Source: Micromonospora rifamycinica (GTDB lineage Bacteria; Actinomycetota; Actinomycetes; Mycobacteriales; Micromonosporaceae). Taken from it: a stretch of 64,000 nucleotides of DNA. The notes below the pieces were generated by a model that did not search any database, was not told the origin of the DNA, and worked only from the letters and a program-made list of their open reading frames with translations. Positions within the stretch are counted from its first letter, which is position 1, and every line of letters starts with the position of its first letter. Made by a program: the position numbers and the translations under genes. The DNA is taken from positions 806,001 through 870,000 of the forward strand of contig NZ_LT607752.1 of assembly GCF_900090265.1 (NCBI RefSeq), written 5' to 3'. Positions 8,744-17,131 of this stretch are shown one piece after another.

Positions 8744-9660
8744 GCGCGCCGAAGGACGGGTCGAAGCCGCCGGTGCGGTTGTTCACCCCGGACTTCCTCA
8801 CCGAGCTGTTCCAGAACCCGCTGGATCCGGGCTACGCCGACGCGGCGGCCCGGCGGCGGGAGACCCCTGCGGCGACCGGGTGGCGGGGCGCCTCCGCGCG
8901 GGCGGTGGCGGTCGTGGTGGTGGCCGCGGTGGGTTTCCTGTTCGCGGTGGCGTACCGGGAGACGATGGCCGACGAGCCGAGCCGGAGTCAGGCGCGGGCC
9001 GCGTTGGTCACGCAGATCAAGCAGCGGGAGGCGGAGACCGACGCGATGACCGCGCGGGCCGGACGGCTGCGCGAGGAGGTCGGTCGGCAGCGGGACGCGG
9101 CGTTGAGCGGCTCGCAGGCGGCCCGGTTGCGCAACCTGGAGGCCGGTACGGGGCTCGGCCGGGTGCGGGGTGACGGGGTGGTGGTGCGGTTGGCCGACGC
9201 GCCCGCGTCGGACGACGGTGCGGTGGGCGGCGATTCGGGGGCCGGACCGTCGCGGGTGATCTACTCGGATCTGCAGAAGATCGCGAACGACCTGTGGGCC
9301 GCGGGCGCGGAGGCGATCTCGATCAACGGCCAGCGGTTGACGGCGACGTCGACGATCCGCTCGGCGGGGGCGGCGATCCTGGTGGACTTCCGTCCGGTGA
9401 CGAGCCCGTACGAGGTGTCGGCGATCGGGCCGCGGTCGTTGCGGGACCGGTTCGACGACAGTCGGTCGGCGTATCTGATGCGTCGGGTGGCCCGGGACAC
9501 CGGGCTGTCGTTCGAGGTCCGCGAGGTGGACGACCTCACGCTGCCGGCCGCTCCGGAGCCGCGGCTACGCTACGCGGAGCCGTCGGTCAGTCCGAGTCCG
9601 TCGCCGGCGGGTCCGGGTTCGTCCGGTCCGTCTTCCAGCCCCTCCGGAGGTGTCCGATGA
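8740..9660 (+). CDS. DUF881 membrane-anchored protein (first copy)
   Basis: A 306-residue protein with one N-terminal transmembrane helix (AVAVVVVAAVGFLFAVAY, about residues 50-67). A coiled coil follows (QIKQREAETDAMTARAGRLREEV), then the DUF881 domain with IYSDLQKIANDLWAAGAEAISINGQRL. The C-terminal tail is Pro/Ser-rich. It is the counterpart of Rv1823. GTG 8740 overlaps the stop of the phosphatidyltransferase, and its own stop overlaps the sbp start, so the genes form an operon. The family's role is not firmly known; a cell-envelope or division role is suspected. Confidence 0.9.
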   Translation: MSAPKDGSKPPVRLFTPDFLTELFQNPLDPGYADAAARRRETPAATGWRGASARAVAVVVVAAVGFLFAVAYRETMADEPSRSQARAALVTQIKQREAETDAMTARAGRLREEVGRQRDAALSGSQAARLRNLEAGTGLGRVRGDGVVVRLADAPASDDGAVGGDSGAGPSRVIYSDLQKIANDLWAAGAEAISINGQRLTATSTIRSAGAAILVDFRPVTSPYEVSAIGPRSLRDRFDDSRSAYLMRRVARDTGLSFEVREVDDLTLPAAPEPRLRYAEPSVSPSPSPAGPGSSGPSSSPSGGVR

Positions 9661-9989
9661 TCGCCGTGTTGGCGTTGCTCGCCGGTGTGGTGCTGGGGAT
9701 CTACCTGGATCCGACGGTGCCGGCGGCGTTGCAGCCGTATCTGCCGATCGCGGTGGTGGCCGCGCTCGACGCGGTGTTCGGTGGGGTGCGGGCGAAGTTG
9801 GACCGGATCTTCGACGACAAGCAGTTCGTGGTGTCGTTCATCTCGAACGTGCTGGTGGCCGGGTTGATCGTGTATCTGGGTGACCAGTTGGGGGTGGGTG
9901 GCCAGTTGTCCACGGGGGTGGTGGTCGTGTTGGGTGTGCGGATCTTCGGAAACGTGGCGGCGATCCGCCGGCACCTGTTCCGGGCGTAG
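9657..9989 (+). CDS. sbp: small basic protein Sbp (DUF1290)
   Basis: A 110-residue membrane protein with three hydrophobic stretches (MIAVLALLAGVVLGIYL, PYLPIAVVAALDAVFGGVRA, NVLVAGLIVYLGDQLGVG) and the conserved AALDAVFGGVRAKLD motif of the small basic protein family. It has the same neighbours in many actinobacteria and Firmicutes, next to DUF881 and division genes. The ATG at 9657 overlaps the preceding stop (ATGA). Its function is unsettled. Confidence 0.9.
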   Translation: MIAVLALLAGVVLGIYLDPTVPAALQPYLPIAVVAALDAVFGGVRAKLDRIFDDKQFVVSFISNVLVAGLIVYLGDQLGVGGQLSTGVVVVLGVRIFGNVAAIRRHLFRA

Positions 9990-9998
9990 GTTGGTGGC

Positions 9999-10955
9999 GT
10001 GAGCGACGAGCATCGGGAGACGGGTACCGGGTGGCCGCAGCCGGCGGTGCCGGTGCCGGCGGGTGAGCCGGATCCGCGTCCGGACGCGCCGGACGCGGAC
10101 GAGTTGAGTCCGTTGGTGCCGGACGCGCCGTCGTCGGACGTTCCGGTGGAGTCCGGTGACGACGACGGCGCGACGGTGAATCTGGCGGAGGTGGCGTCGC
10201 CGTCCGGGGAGGGTGCGGCGGGTTCCGGGGTGTCGCCGGCCGGGTCGGGGGTCGCGGGTCGGCGGGTGTCCTCGGCGACGGTGATGATCGCGGCGTTGTT
10301 GGCGTTGCTGGGTTTCACGTTGGTGGTGCAGTTGAAGACCACCTCGACGGATCCGACGCTGGCGGCGACCCGGCAGGAGGACCTGGTGCGGATCTTCTCG
10401 GATCTGGATTCCCGGGAGAAGCGGCTGCAGCAGGACATCGAGGCGCTGGAGGACAGCCAGCGGCAGTTGCGTTCGGGGGAGCAGGGTCGGCAGGCGGCGT
10501 TGGAGGAGGCGACGAAGCGGGCCGACGAGTTGGGCATCCTGGCGGGGACGTTGCCGGCGCGGGGGCCGGGTCTGGCGGTGCGGTTCGAGCCGGGCGGTAA
10601 GCCGATCCGGGCGGACCGGGTGTTGGACGCGGTGCAGGAGTTGCGGGGTGCGGGCGCGGAGGCGATGCAGATCTCGGGTGGGGATCGGGCGTCGGCGCGG
10701 ATCATCGCGTCGACGTACTTCCTGGACGGGCCGGGGGACGTGTTGGTGGTGGACGGGCGGGCGTTGACGGGTCCGTTCACGATCACGGTGATCGGGGATC
10801 CGGAGACGATGCGTACCGCGTTGAACATTCCGGGCGGGGTGGCCGCATCGGTTCGCGGTGACGGCGGTAACGTGAGCGTCGAGGATCGTGAGGTTGCCGA
10901 GGTTTCGGCGCTGCACGCGCCGTTGAAGCTGGAACACGCCCGTCCGGTCTCCTGA
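9999..10955 (+). CDS. DUF881 membrane-anchored protein (second copy)
   Basis: A 318-residue paralogue of the protein at 8740-9660. It has an acidic, Pro-rich cytoplasmic N-terminus of about 85 residues, one membrane helix (ATVMIAALLALLGFTLVVQL), a coiled coil (EKRLQQDIEALEDSQRQLRS) and the DUF881 domain (LDAVQELRGAGAEAMQISGGDR). GTG 9999 lies 10 bases after the sbp stop. The two DUF881 copies flanking Sbp may build one membrane complex, by analogy with Rv1823-Rv1825. Confidence 0.9.
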   Translation: MSDEHRETGTGWPQPAVPVPAGEPDPRPDAPDADELSPLVPDAPSSDVPVESGDDDGATVNLAEVASPSGEGAAGSGVSPAGSGVAGRRVSSATVMIAALLALLGFTLVVQLKTTSTDPTLAATRQEDLVRIFSDLDSREKRLQQDIEALEDSQRQLRSGEQGRQAALEEATKRADELGILAGTLPARGPGLAVRFEPGGKPIRADRVLDAVQELRGAGAEAMQISGGDRASARIIASTYFLDGPGDVLVVDGRALTGPFTITVIGDPETMRTALNIPGGVAASVRGDGGNVSVEDREVAEVSALHAPLKLEHARPVS

Positions 10956-11009
10956 CCGGCGCGGCCGCGCCGGGTGGTCCCGGTGCACCGATGGATGAGG
11001 GACGCGCTG

Positions 11010-11390
11010 GTGATTCCTGAGGATCTGCGTTACACCGCCGAGCACGAGTGGGTGGTGGGTGTCGAGGGTGGCACCGTCCGGGTCGGTATCACCCATTTCG
11101 CGCAGGATGCGCTGGGTGACATCGTGTTCGTCCAGCTGCCGGACTCCGGTGCGGTGGTGGCGGCCGGTGAGTCGTTGGGTGAGATCGAGTCGACCAAGAG
11201 CGTGTCGGAGATCTACGCGCCGGTGGGTGGCACGGTGACGGCGCGGAACGAGGCGTTGGGTGATTCACCTGAGGTGATCAATTCGGATCCGTACGGCGCC
11301 GGCTGGTTGGTGGAGATAGCGCCGGCGGATCCGGCGGCGGTGGAGGGTTTGTTGTCCGCTGACGCGTACCGTGAGCTCACCGAGAGCTGA
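11010..11390 (+). CDS. gcvH: glycine cleavage system H protein
   Basis: The lipoyl carrier of the glycine cleavage system shuttles the aminomethyl group from GcvP to GcvT. At 126 residues it has the usual length. The lipoyl-lysine motif is ESTKSVSEIYAP, and the N-terminus IPEDLRYTAEHEW is typical. GTG 11010 was chosen because GAGGGA lies 8 bases upstream and family members start at (M)IPEDLRYT. ATG 10995 is an alternative. Its partner gcvP lies 7.5 kb downstream with a riboswitch; gcvT and lpd are not in the window. Confidence 0.95.
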   Translation: MIPEDLRYTAEHEWVVGVEGGTVRVGITHFAQDALGDIVFVQLPDSGAVVAAGESLGEIESTKSVSEIYAPVGGTVTARNEALGDSPEVINSDPYGAGWLVEIAPADPAAVEGLLSADAYRELTES

Positions 11391-11611
11391 GTGGTGTCGT
11401 GCCGGGCGCGGGTGATGTTCTCCGCGCGTCCGGTTGCCCTGCATTTCGGCGCTGGCTAGGCTCGCCCAGTCGACCGAGAACCCCAAAATGGTTGTGCGTC
11501 GGGTGATTGCCTACCTGGGCACGGGGAGCCAGCCGCCGGGTGTGTGTTCTGCCCGGCGGCCATACCCGCCGTCTTCCTGACGCTGACCGAACTGATCCGT
11601 GAGGTGGTCCC

Positions 11612-12064
11612 ATGACGCGCCCAGGCGACGAGTTCCCCCCGCTCGACGTCACTTCGACGCTCAATCTCGGTTCGCTGGACGAAGTGCTGGAGGGTCCGGA
11701 CACCGATGTGGTGCCGAGTCGGATGTCCGGCTCGCTGCCGCCGGGTATGGCGCTGCTGGTGGTTCGTCGGGGCCCGAATGCGGGTGCCCGGTTCCTGTTG
11801 GACCACGATGTGACGACGAGTGGACGGCATCCGGACAGCGACATCTTCCTCGATGATGTGACGGTGTCCCGGCGGCATGCGGAGTTCCATCGGGATTCGG
11901 GGACGTTCACGGTGCGGGACGTGGGGAGCCTGAACGGCACCTACGTGAACCGGGAGCGGGTCGAGGCGGCCACGTTGAGCAATGGCGACGAGGTGCAGAT
12001 CGGTAAGTTCCGGGTGGTCTTCATCGCCGGTCCTCGCCCGGAGGAGGAGGCCGGCCGGGGGTGA
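11612..12064 (+). CDS. garA: FHA-domain regulator GarA/OdhI
   Basis: A 150-residue protein with a C-terminal FHA domain (SGRHPDSDIFLDDVTVSRRHAEF ... SLNGTYVN) containing the phosphothreonine-binding Arg, Ser and Asn residues. GarA inhibits 2-oxoglutarate dehydrogenase and activates glutamate synthase unless phosphorylated on N-terminal threonines by PknB or PknG. Here the N-terminal acceptor segment reads DVTSTLN (residues 12-18) and lacks the adjacent ETTS threonine pair of the mycobacterial protein. The stop overlaps the MerR start by 4 bases. Confidence 0.92.
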   Translation: MTRPGDEFPPLDVTSTLNLGSLDEVLEGPDTDVVPSRMSGSLPPGMALLVVRRGPNAGARFLLDHDVTTSGRHPDSDIFLDDVTVSRRHAEFHRDSGTFTVRDVGSLNGTYVNRERVEAATLSNGDEVQIGKFRVVFIAGPRPEEEAGRG

Positions 12065-12810
12065 ACGAGCCTGCGGCCTCCATGCCGTCCGGGGCGGCCC
12101 GGTCGCACCCGCTGATGAGTATCGGTGAGGTGTTGGGTCAGCTGCGGGTGGAGTTTCCGGACGTGACGATTTCGAAGCTGCGGTTCCTTGAGGCCGAGGG
12201 CCTGGTGGAGCCGCAGCGGACGGCGGCGGGTTACCGGAAGTACAGCTGGGACGACGTGGCCCGGTTGCGGTTCGTGCTGACGGCGCAGCGGGACCAGTAT
12301 CTGCCGTTGCGGGTGATCCGTGAGCAGTTGGCGCAGTGGGACGGTGACGACGGGGCGTCGGGGCGTCAGCGGCCGACGTTGGTGGCGGTGGGTCCTGGTG
12401 GTGAGGTGCCGGGCCGGTCGGTGGAGGAGCCTGAGTCGCCGGTGCGGCTCGGGCGGGCCGATCTGGTGGCGCGGAGCGGGATCGCCGAGGCGACGTTGGG
12501 TGAGCTGGAGCGGTTGGGTGTGTTGGTGCCGGATCCGCCGGGGTGGTACGACGCGGATGCGTTGATCATCGCGCAGGCGGTGGCGGGGTTGGCGGCGTAC
12601 GGGTTGGAGCCTCGGCATCTGCGGGGTTACCGGTCGTCGGCGGATCGTGAGATCGGTCTGTTTGCGCAGTTGGTGGCGCCGTTGGCGCGGCAGTCGGATC
12701 CGGCGGCGCGGGCGCGGGCGGCGGAGACGGCGCGGGAGTTGGTGGCGTTGTCGCAGCAGTTGCATGCGGCGTTGGTGCGGGTGGGGTTGCGGTCGACGTT
12801 GGGTCGGTGA
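12061..12810 (+). CDS. MerR-family regulator (Rv1828-like)
   Basis: A 249-residue protein with an N-terminal MerR helix-turn-helix (MSIGEVLGQLRVEFPDVTISKLRFLEAEGLVEPQRTAAGYRKY), a variable linker and a C-terminal helical domain. No cysteine metal site like that of classical MerR sensors is visible. GTG 12061 overlaps the garA stop, so translation is coupled. The position equals Rv1828, which sits in the same order in mycobacteria. Its targets are not known from the sequence. Confidence 0.88.
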   Translation: MNEPAASMPSGAARSHPLMSIGEVLGQLRVEFPDVTISKLRFLEAEGLVEPQRTAAGYRKYSWDDVARLRFVLTAQRDQYLPLRVIREQLAQWDGDDGASGRQRPTLVAVGPGGEVPGRSVEEPESPVRLGRADLVARSGIAEATLGELERLGVLVPDPPGWYDADALIIAQAVAGLAAYGLEPRHLRGYRSSADREIGLFAQLVAPLARQSDPAARARAAETARELVALSQQLHAALVRVGLRSTLGR

Positions 12811-13006
12811 GGGTGGCCCCCGGGTGCCGGCGGTGTGGTGTGTGCGGAAGGTTCTGCCCCGGGAAGCGTGTCGTACGCTTGCCGGGGTAACCCTTCTGCG
12901 GCGCGGTTGCTGTGCTGGTGCGGGTGGGGCGGCCGGGTCGAGGTCCGTGTACCGTGCAGGGACAGGGCGCGGTGCGGGTGTAGGTGACAACGACACGGAG
13001 GCGGCG

Positions 13007-13471
13007 GTGCGCGAGCTGAGCGTGGTCGGGGTTCGGGTGGAGTTGCCCAGCAACCAGCCGATCGTCCTGCTCAGGGAGGTCGAGGGTGACCGCTATCTGC
13101 CGATCTGGATCGGTGCGGTGGAAGCCACGGCGATCGCCTACGAGCAGCAGGGGGTCAAGCCGGCCCGGCCGTTGACGCATGATCTGTTGCGGGACGTGCT
13201 GGCGGCGTTGAAGGCGCCGTTGCAGGCGGTGGAGATCACCGAGTTGAAGGAGAACGTCTTCTACGCTGATCTGTTGCTGGGTGACGGGGTGCGGGTGTCC
13301 GCCCGGCCGAGTGATTCGATCGCGTTGGCGTTGCGGGTGGGTGCGCCTATTCGTTGTGCGGAGCAGGTCCTCGGTGAGGCGGGGATCGTGATTCCCGACG
13401 AGCAGGAGGACGAGGTGGAGAAGTTCCGGGAGTTCCTGGAGCAGGTGCGTCCGGAGGATTTCGCCGGCTGA
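13007..13471 (+). CDS. bifunctional nuclease family protein (DUF151)
   Basis: A 154-residue protein with the DUF151 core (LREVEGDRYLPIWIGAVEATAIAYEQQGV ... RPLTHDLLRDVLAAL ... SARPSDSIALALRVGAPI). Members have weak DNase/RNase activity in plants and are widespread in actinobacteria, where the role is unclear. It is the counterpart of Rv1829. GTG 13007 follows an ACACGGAGG site. The 196-base space upstream separates it from the MerR gene and may hold a promoter. Confidence 0.85.
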   Translation: MRELSVVGVRVELPSNQPIVLLREVEGDRYLPIWIGAVEATAIAYEQQGVKPARPLTHDLLRDVLAALKAPLQAVEITELKENVFYADLLLGDGVRVSARPSDSIALALRVGAPIRCAEQVLGEAGIVIPDEQEDEVEKFREFLEQVRPEDFAG

Positions 13472-13683
13472 TCGTGGGCCTGGTGTGGGTGCCGTGGTGG
13501 CGGTGCCGGTGGTGTGGTGTGTCGTCGCCCCGTGCCGGCCGGGGCGACCCGGGCCGCTCGTCGCGCGGCGTGTCGCGGCGGTTTCTCCGTGGTAACCCCT
13601 TGGTGCGGCGTTAGTGTTGCCGTGTCGAGGGGTGCACGTCGTGGGAAACGGTGTGTCGCCGCACTGACGGGGAGGTTGTCGGG

Positions 13684-14304
13684 ATGCACGAGCCGCGGGA
13701 TCCTGAGCCAGTTGTGGAGCGGGGCGAGTCGTCGGTGGGGTCGTCGTCGGTGCCGGTGGACGGTGATGGTGCGGTCGGCTACCGGGGCGTGACGGCGTGT
13801 CATGCGGTGGGGATCAGTTACCGTCAGTTGGACTATTGGGCGCGGACGACGCTGGTGGTGCCGAGTGTGCGGGACGCGTCGGGTTCGGGGACGTCGCGTC
13901 TGTACTCGTTCCGGGACCTGGTGGTGTTGAAGGTCGTCAAGCGGTTGTTGGATGCCGGTGTGTCGTTGCAGAACATCCGTAAGGCGATCGAGGCGTTGCG
14001 GTCGCGGGGGGTGGAGGACCTGGCGGGGATCACGCTGATCTCGGACGGGACGACGGTGTACGAGTGCCGGTCTCCGGAGGAGGTGGTCGACCTGTTGCAG
14101 GGGGGCCAGGGGGTGTTCGGGATCGCGATCGGTGGGGCGTTCAAGGAGATCCAGGGTTCGTTGTCGCATCTGCCGGCGGAGCCGGCGGTGGCTGGTGGTG
14201 GGGTGGCGGCTTCCGAGGGGGTGGAGGGGGCTGCGGAGGGTCCGTCGTCCGGTGTGGTGGGTGACGAGTTGGCGGCGCGGCGGGCGCGGCGTAGAGCGGG
14301 TTGA
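13684..14304 (+). CDS. MerR-family regulator (Rv1830-like)
   Basis: A 206-residue protein with an N-terminal disordered stretch and the winged helix (GISYRQLDYWARTTLVVPSVRDASGSGTSRLYSFRDLVVLKVVKRLLDAGVSLQNIRKAIEAL). A C-terminal domain contains ISDGTTVYECRSPEEVVDLLQGGQGVFGIAIG, conserved in the Rv1830 group. Start ATG 13684 is preceded by GGGAGG. The C-terminus is low-complexity (Ala/Gly/Arg). It stands alone between two non-coding gaps, and a strong terminator follows. Confidence 0.85.
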   Translation: MHEPRDPEPVVERGESSVGSSSVPVDGDGAVGYRGVTACHAVGISYRQLDYWARTTLVVPSVRDASGSGTSRLYSFRDLVVLKVVKRLLDAGVSLQNIRKAIEALRSRGVEDLAGITLISDGTTVYECRSPEEVVDLLQGGQGVFGIAIGGAFKEIQGSLSHLPAEPAVAGGGVAASEGVEGAAEGPSSGVVGDELAARRARRRAG

Positions 14305-14319
14305 TCGGGGTGGGTGGGA

Positions 14320-14346
14320 CGCCGCGGCCGGATTCCGGCCGCGGCG
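14320..14346 (+). terminator. hairpin after the MerR gene
   Basis: A perfect 12-bp inverted repeat CGCCGCGGCCGG (14320-14331) with its complement at 14335-14346 and a 3-nt loop, starting 16 bases after the stop codon. Its stability and place suggest a terminator of the conserved block. Confidence 0.7.
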
Positions 14347-14708
14347 CTGTCGTCTGCGGGTACTGACAGGTGTCGTATCGACGTGCGTCGTGACCTGGGC
14401 AGTTGTTGTCGGGTCGGCGGGTGGATGGTTGTCCAGGATGGACGTTTACGGTGCGGTTCGTGGTGTTGACAGCGGTGGTGGTGCCAGGAATCCTGTCCAG
14501 GGCGATCACCTAGGACACCGGTCGGTCACGGTGAGTGACTGTTGGTGGTGGCGTCGAGCTGATGCGTGGACCATGGTGCGGGGATCGCAGCCGCGGTCGC
14601 GCCGAGGACGGGAAACGAACCGAAGTGCACACTGATCACTATGTCGGCCTGGGCTCCGGGCGGGTCGGCGGTGCCGTCGCCGAGCACGCTGTCGGGCCAC
14701 GTTGTCCG
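14347..14708 (+). other. non-coding stretch before the NOS-like operon
   Basis: About 360 bases without a convincing gene. It contains a TTGACA hexamer at 14466-14471 that could be a -35 box, but only a weak AATCCT at the expected -10 distance. A short AT-rich run with CACACTGATCACTATG lies near 14625-14642. An in-frame extension of the next gene runs through part of it but has unusual composition, so I treat it as upstream DNA. Confidence 0.4.
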
Positions 14709-15902
14709 GTGACCGCCCCGCCGCCTCCGGGTGAGCCGGCCGGTACCGGTGCGGACGTGGCGGCGGAGGCGGTGGAGTTCCTCGACGCGTTCCACGCCGA
14801 GCAGCGGGTGCCGGGGTTGGCGGCGCGGCTGGCGGAGGTGCGTGAGGAGATCGCGTTGACCGGTTCGTACCGGCACACGCGGGAGGAGCTGGTGTACGGG
14901 GCGCGGGTGGCGTGGCGGCAGTCGGCGCGGTGTGTCGGGCGGGTGCGGTGGGCGGGGTTGCGGGTCCGGGACCGTCGGCACGTGACGACGGCGGCGGGTA
15001 TCGCGGAGGAGTTGGCGGCGCATCTGGCGGCGGGGGACAACGGTGGCCGGATCCAGTCGGTGATCACGGTGTTCGCGCCGGACCGGCCGGGGGTGGGGCC
15101 GAGGGCGCGGATCTGGAACGACCAGTTGGTGCGGTACTGCGGTCATCCGCGGGGTGACGGGTCGGTGTTGGGGGATCCGGGGCAGGTGGGGATGGTCCTG
15201 GCGGCGCGGCGGTTGGGGTGGCGTCCGCCGCCGGTGCCGGGGCGGTTCGACCTGGTGCCGTGGGTGATCGAGACGGCGCACGAGTCGCCGACGGTGTGGG
15301 AGGTGCCGCGGGAGCTGGTGCGGGAGGTGGCGTTGAGCCATCCGGACCATCCGTGGTTCGCGGACCTGATGCTGCGGTGGCATGCGTTGCCGGTGATCAG
15401 TAACATGCGTCTGCGTATCGGCGGGGTCGACTACAGTTGCGCGCCGTTCAACGGTCACTATCTGGGTGACGAGATCGGCACCCGCAACATGGGCGACCGG
15501 GACCGCTACGACCAGTTGCCGGTGGTGGCGGCGGGGTTGGGGTTGGACACGTCGCGGGAGGACACCCTCTGGCGGGAGCATGCGGCGTTGGTGTTGAACC
15601 AGGCGGTGCTGCACTCGTTCCGGGTGGCGGGGGTGCGGGTGTCCGATCCGCACACCGAGTCGGAGTTGTTCATGAAGTTCTGTGCGCAGGAGGAGCGGGC
15701 GGGTCGGCCGGTGCACGGTGACTGGTCGTGGCTCAACGGCAGTGTGGGGTGGGCGGCGTTGCACGCGGTGCACCATCGCTACTACGACACCCGGGTTCCG
15801 AATCCGAATCTCTGGCAGACTGACCGCGCGTACGAACCGGATGGTGTGGTGGAGATGACGTTGCGTGAGCGTCACGCCCTGGCCCGCGCGCAGGAGGACT
15901 GA
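14709..15902 (+). CDS. nos: nitric oxide synthase oxygenase-like protein (divergent)
   Basis: This 397-residue protein resembles bacterial NOS, which oxidises arginine to citrulline and NO on a cysteine-ligated haem. The haem loop WRQSARCVGR puts the ligand Cys at residue 75. The substrate region reads FNGHYLGDEIGTRN, with the arginine-binding Glu near residue 255. The C-terminus has GDWSWLN...HHRYYD. Compared with the family as I know it (FNGWYMGTEIG; WLIPP near the pterin site), the Trp is His (about residue 250) and the pterin-side stretch differs. Like other bacterial forms it has no reductase domain. GTG 14709 is the likeliest start. The flavohaemoglobin gene begins 2 bases after its stop. 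Confidence 0.85.
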   Translation: MTAPPPPGEPAGTGADVAAEAVEFLDAFHAEQRVPGLAARLAEVREEIALTGSYRHTREELVYGARVAWRQSARCVGRVRWAGLRVRDRRHVTTAAGIAEELAAHLAAGDNGGRIQSVITVFAPDRPGVGPRARIWNDQLVRYCGHPRGDGSVLGDPGQVGMVLAARRLGWRPPPVPGRFDLVPWVIETAHESPTVWEVPRELVREVALSHPDHPWFADLMLRWHALPVISNMRLRIGGVDYSCAPFNGHYLGDEIGTRNMGDRDRYDQLPVVAAGLGLDTSREDTLWREHAALVLNQAVLHSFRVAGVRVSDPHTESELFMKFCAQEERAGRPVHGDWSWLNGSVGWAALHAVHHRYYDTRVPNPNLWQTDRAYEPDGVVEMTLRERHALARAQED

Positions 15903-15904
15903 GG

Positions 15905-17131
15905 ATGGACAGCGCGGCGTTGCGCCAGAGTTGGGGCCAGTTCTCCGCTGCCGGCCCGGAGGCGGCGAAGTATTTCTATGCCACGTTGTTCGTGGTGGCG
16001 CCGGAGGCGCGGTCGATGTTCCCGACGAACATGCAGTACCAGGAGGACAAGCTTCTGGCGGCGTTGGGGCACATCATCACCAGTTTGGACGATCCGGAGG
16101 CGTTGGCGGTGTTCGCGCAGCGGTTGGGCGCCGACCATCGTCGGTTCCACGGTCGGGACCAGCGGGGCCATCCGGTGGTGCTGGGGGAGCGGCATTACAT
16201 CTGGGTGGGTCAGGCGTTGCTGGCGACGTTGGAGCGGTTCCTCGGCCCGTACTTCACGCCGGCGTTGCGGGCGCAGTGGGCGGCGGCGTACGAGCTGGTG
16301 GCGAAGCTGATGCTGGAGGGTGCGGCGGAGGCGGAGCGGACGTCGCCGCCGCACTGGGAGGCGGAGGTGTTGACGGCGGAGCGGCGGCGGGCCGACATCG
16401 TGGTGTTCACGGTGCGTCCGAACTACCTGTGCGCGTACCGGCCGGGTCAGTCGTTGCCGGTGCAGGTGCCGCAGTTGCGGACCTGGCGGTACCTGTCGCC
16501 GGCGAACGCGCCGCGGGCGGACGGGACGATCGAGTTCCACGTGCGGGCGACGGGGCGGTTCTCCACGCATCTGGTGCGCCGGTTGCGGGCGGGTGAGTCG
16601 TTGTTGTTGGGGCATCCGACGGGGACGGCGTTGGCGTCGTACGACCGGGCGCCGCAGTCGCCGTTGTTGTTGATCGCCGGGGGGACGGGGTTGGCGCCGT
16701 TGCGGGCGGTGGCGGAGGCGGTGCAGCAGGGTACGGGGCGGCGTACGACGTTGGTGGTGGGCGGGCGGACCCCGGACGATCTGTATGACGAGCCGGCGTT
16801 GTCGCGGTTGGTGGCGATGCCGGCGGCGGGTGGGCACGGTGGTGGGGCGGGGTGGTTGCGGTATGTGCCGACGGTGGAGTCGGGGTGGGGGTGGCGGGGT
16901 GCGGTGGGGCGGGCCGGTGACACGGCCCTGCGGTTGGGGCCGTGGGCGGATACGGAGGTCCTGGTGTGTGGGAGTCCGGAGATGACCCGGGAGACGGTGA
17001 CGATGCTGGTCCGGTCGGGTGTGGAGCCGGATCGGATTCTGACGGAGAGCTATGACCATTCGCGGTATCCGCCGTTGGCGGAGGCCGCGGCGGGTGTGGT
17101 GCGTGACTTCAGTGGGACGGGTGCGCGGTGA
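15905..17131 (+). CDS. flavohaemoglobin-like globin/FAD-NAD reductase fusion
   Basis: A 408-residue fusion: a globin domain (residues 1-140, probable proximal His 78 in LGADHRRF), an FAD domain (about 150-255, with RTWRYLS for flavin binding) and an NAD domain (about 260-400, with IAGGTGLAPLRAV and VLVCGSPEM). Such proteins oxidise NO to nitrate with NAD(P)H and O2. Two bases separate it from the NOS-like gene, and its stop overlaps the next start. It could therefore detoxify NO made by the neighbour, or its reductase part could feed electrons to that haem. The loop between His 78 and HYIWVG is about 10 residues longer than in E. coli Hmp. Confidence 0.88.
   Translation: MDSAALRQSWGQFSAAGPEAAKYFYATLFVVAPEARSMFPTNMQYQEDKLLAALGHIITSLDDPEALAVFAQRLGADHRRFHGRDQRGHPVVLGERHYIWVGQALLATLERFLGPYFTPALRAQWAAAYELVAKLMLEGAAEAERTSPPHWEAEVLTAERRRADIVVFTVRPNYLCAYRPGQSLPVQVPQLRTWRYLSPANAPRADGTIEFHVRATGRFSTHLVRRLRAGESLLLGHPTGTALASYDRAPQSPLLLIAGGTGLAPLRAVAEAVQQGTGRRTTLVVGGRTPDDLYDEPALSRLVAMPAAGGHGGGAGWLRYVPTVESGWGWRGAVGRAGDTALRLGPWADTEVLVCGSPEMTRETVTMLVRSGVEPDRILTESYDHSRYPPLAEAAAGVVRDFSGTGAR

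Noticed and set aside
14535..14708. An N-terminal extension of the NOS-like gene to ATG 14535
   Set aside because: The extension has unusual composition and is not part of known NOS proteins; GTG 14709 gives the expected length.
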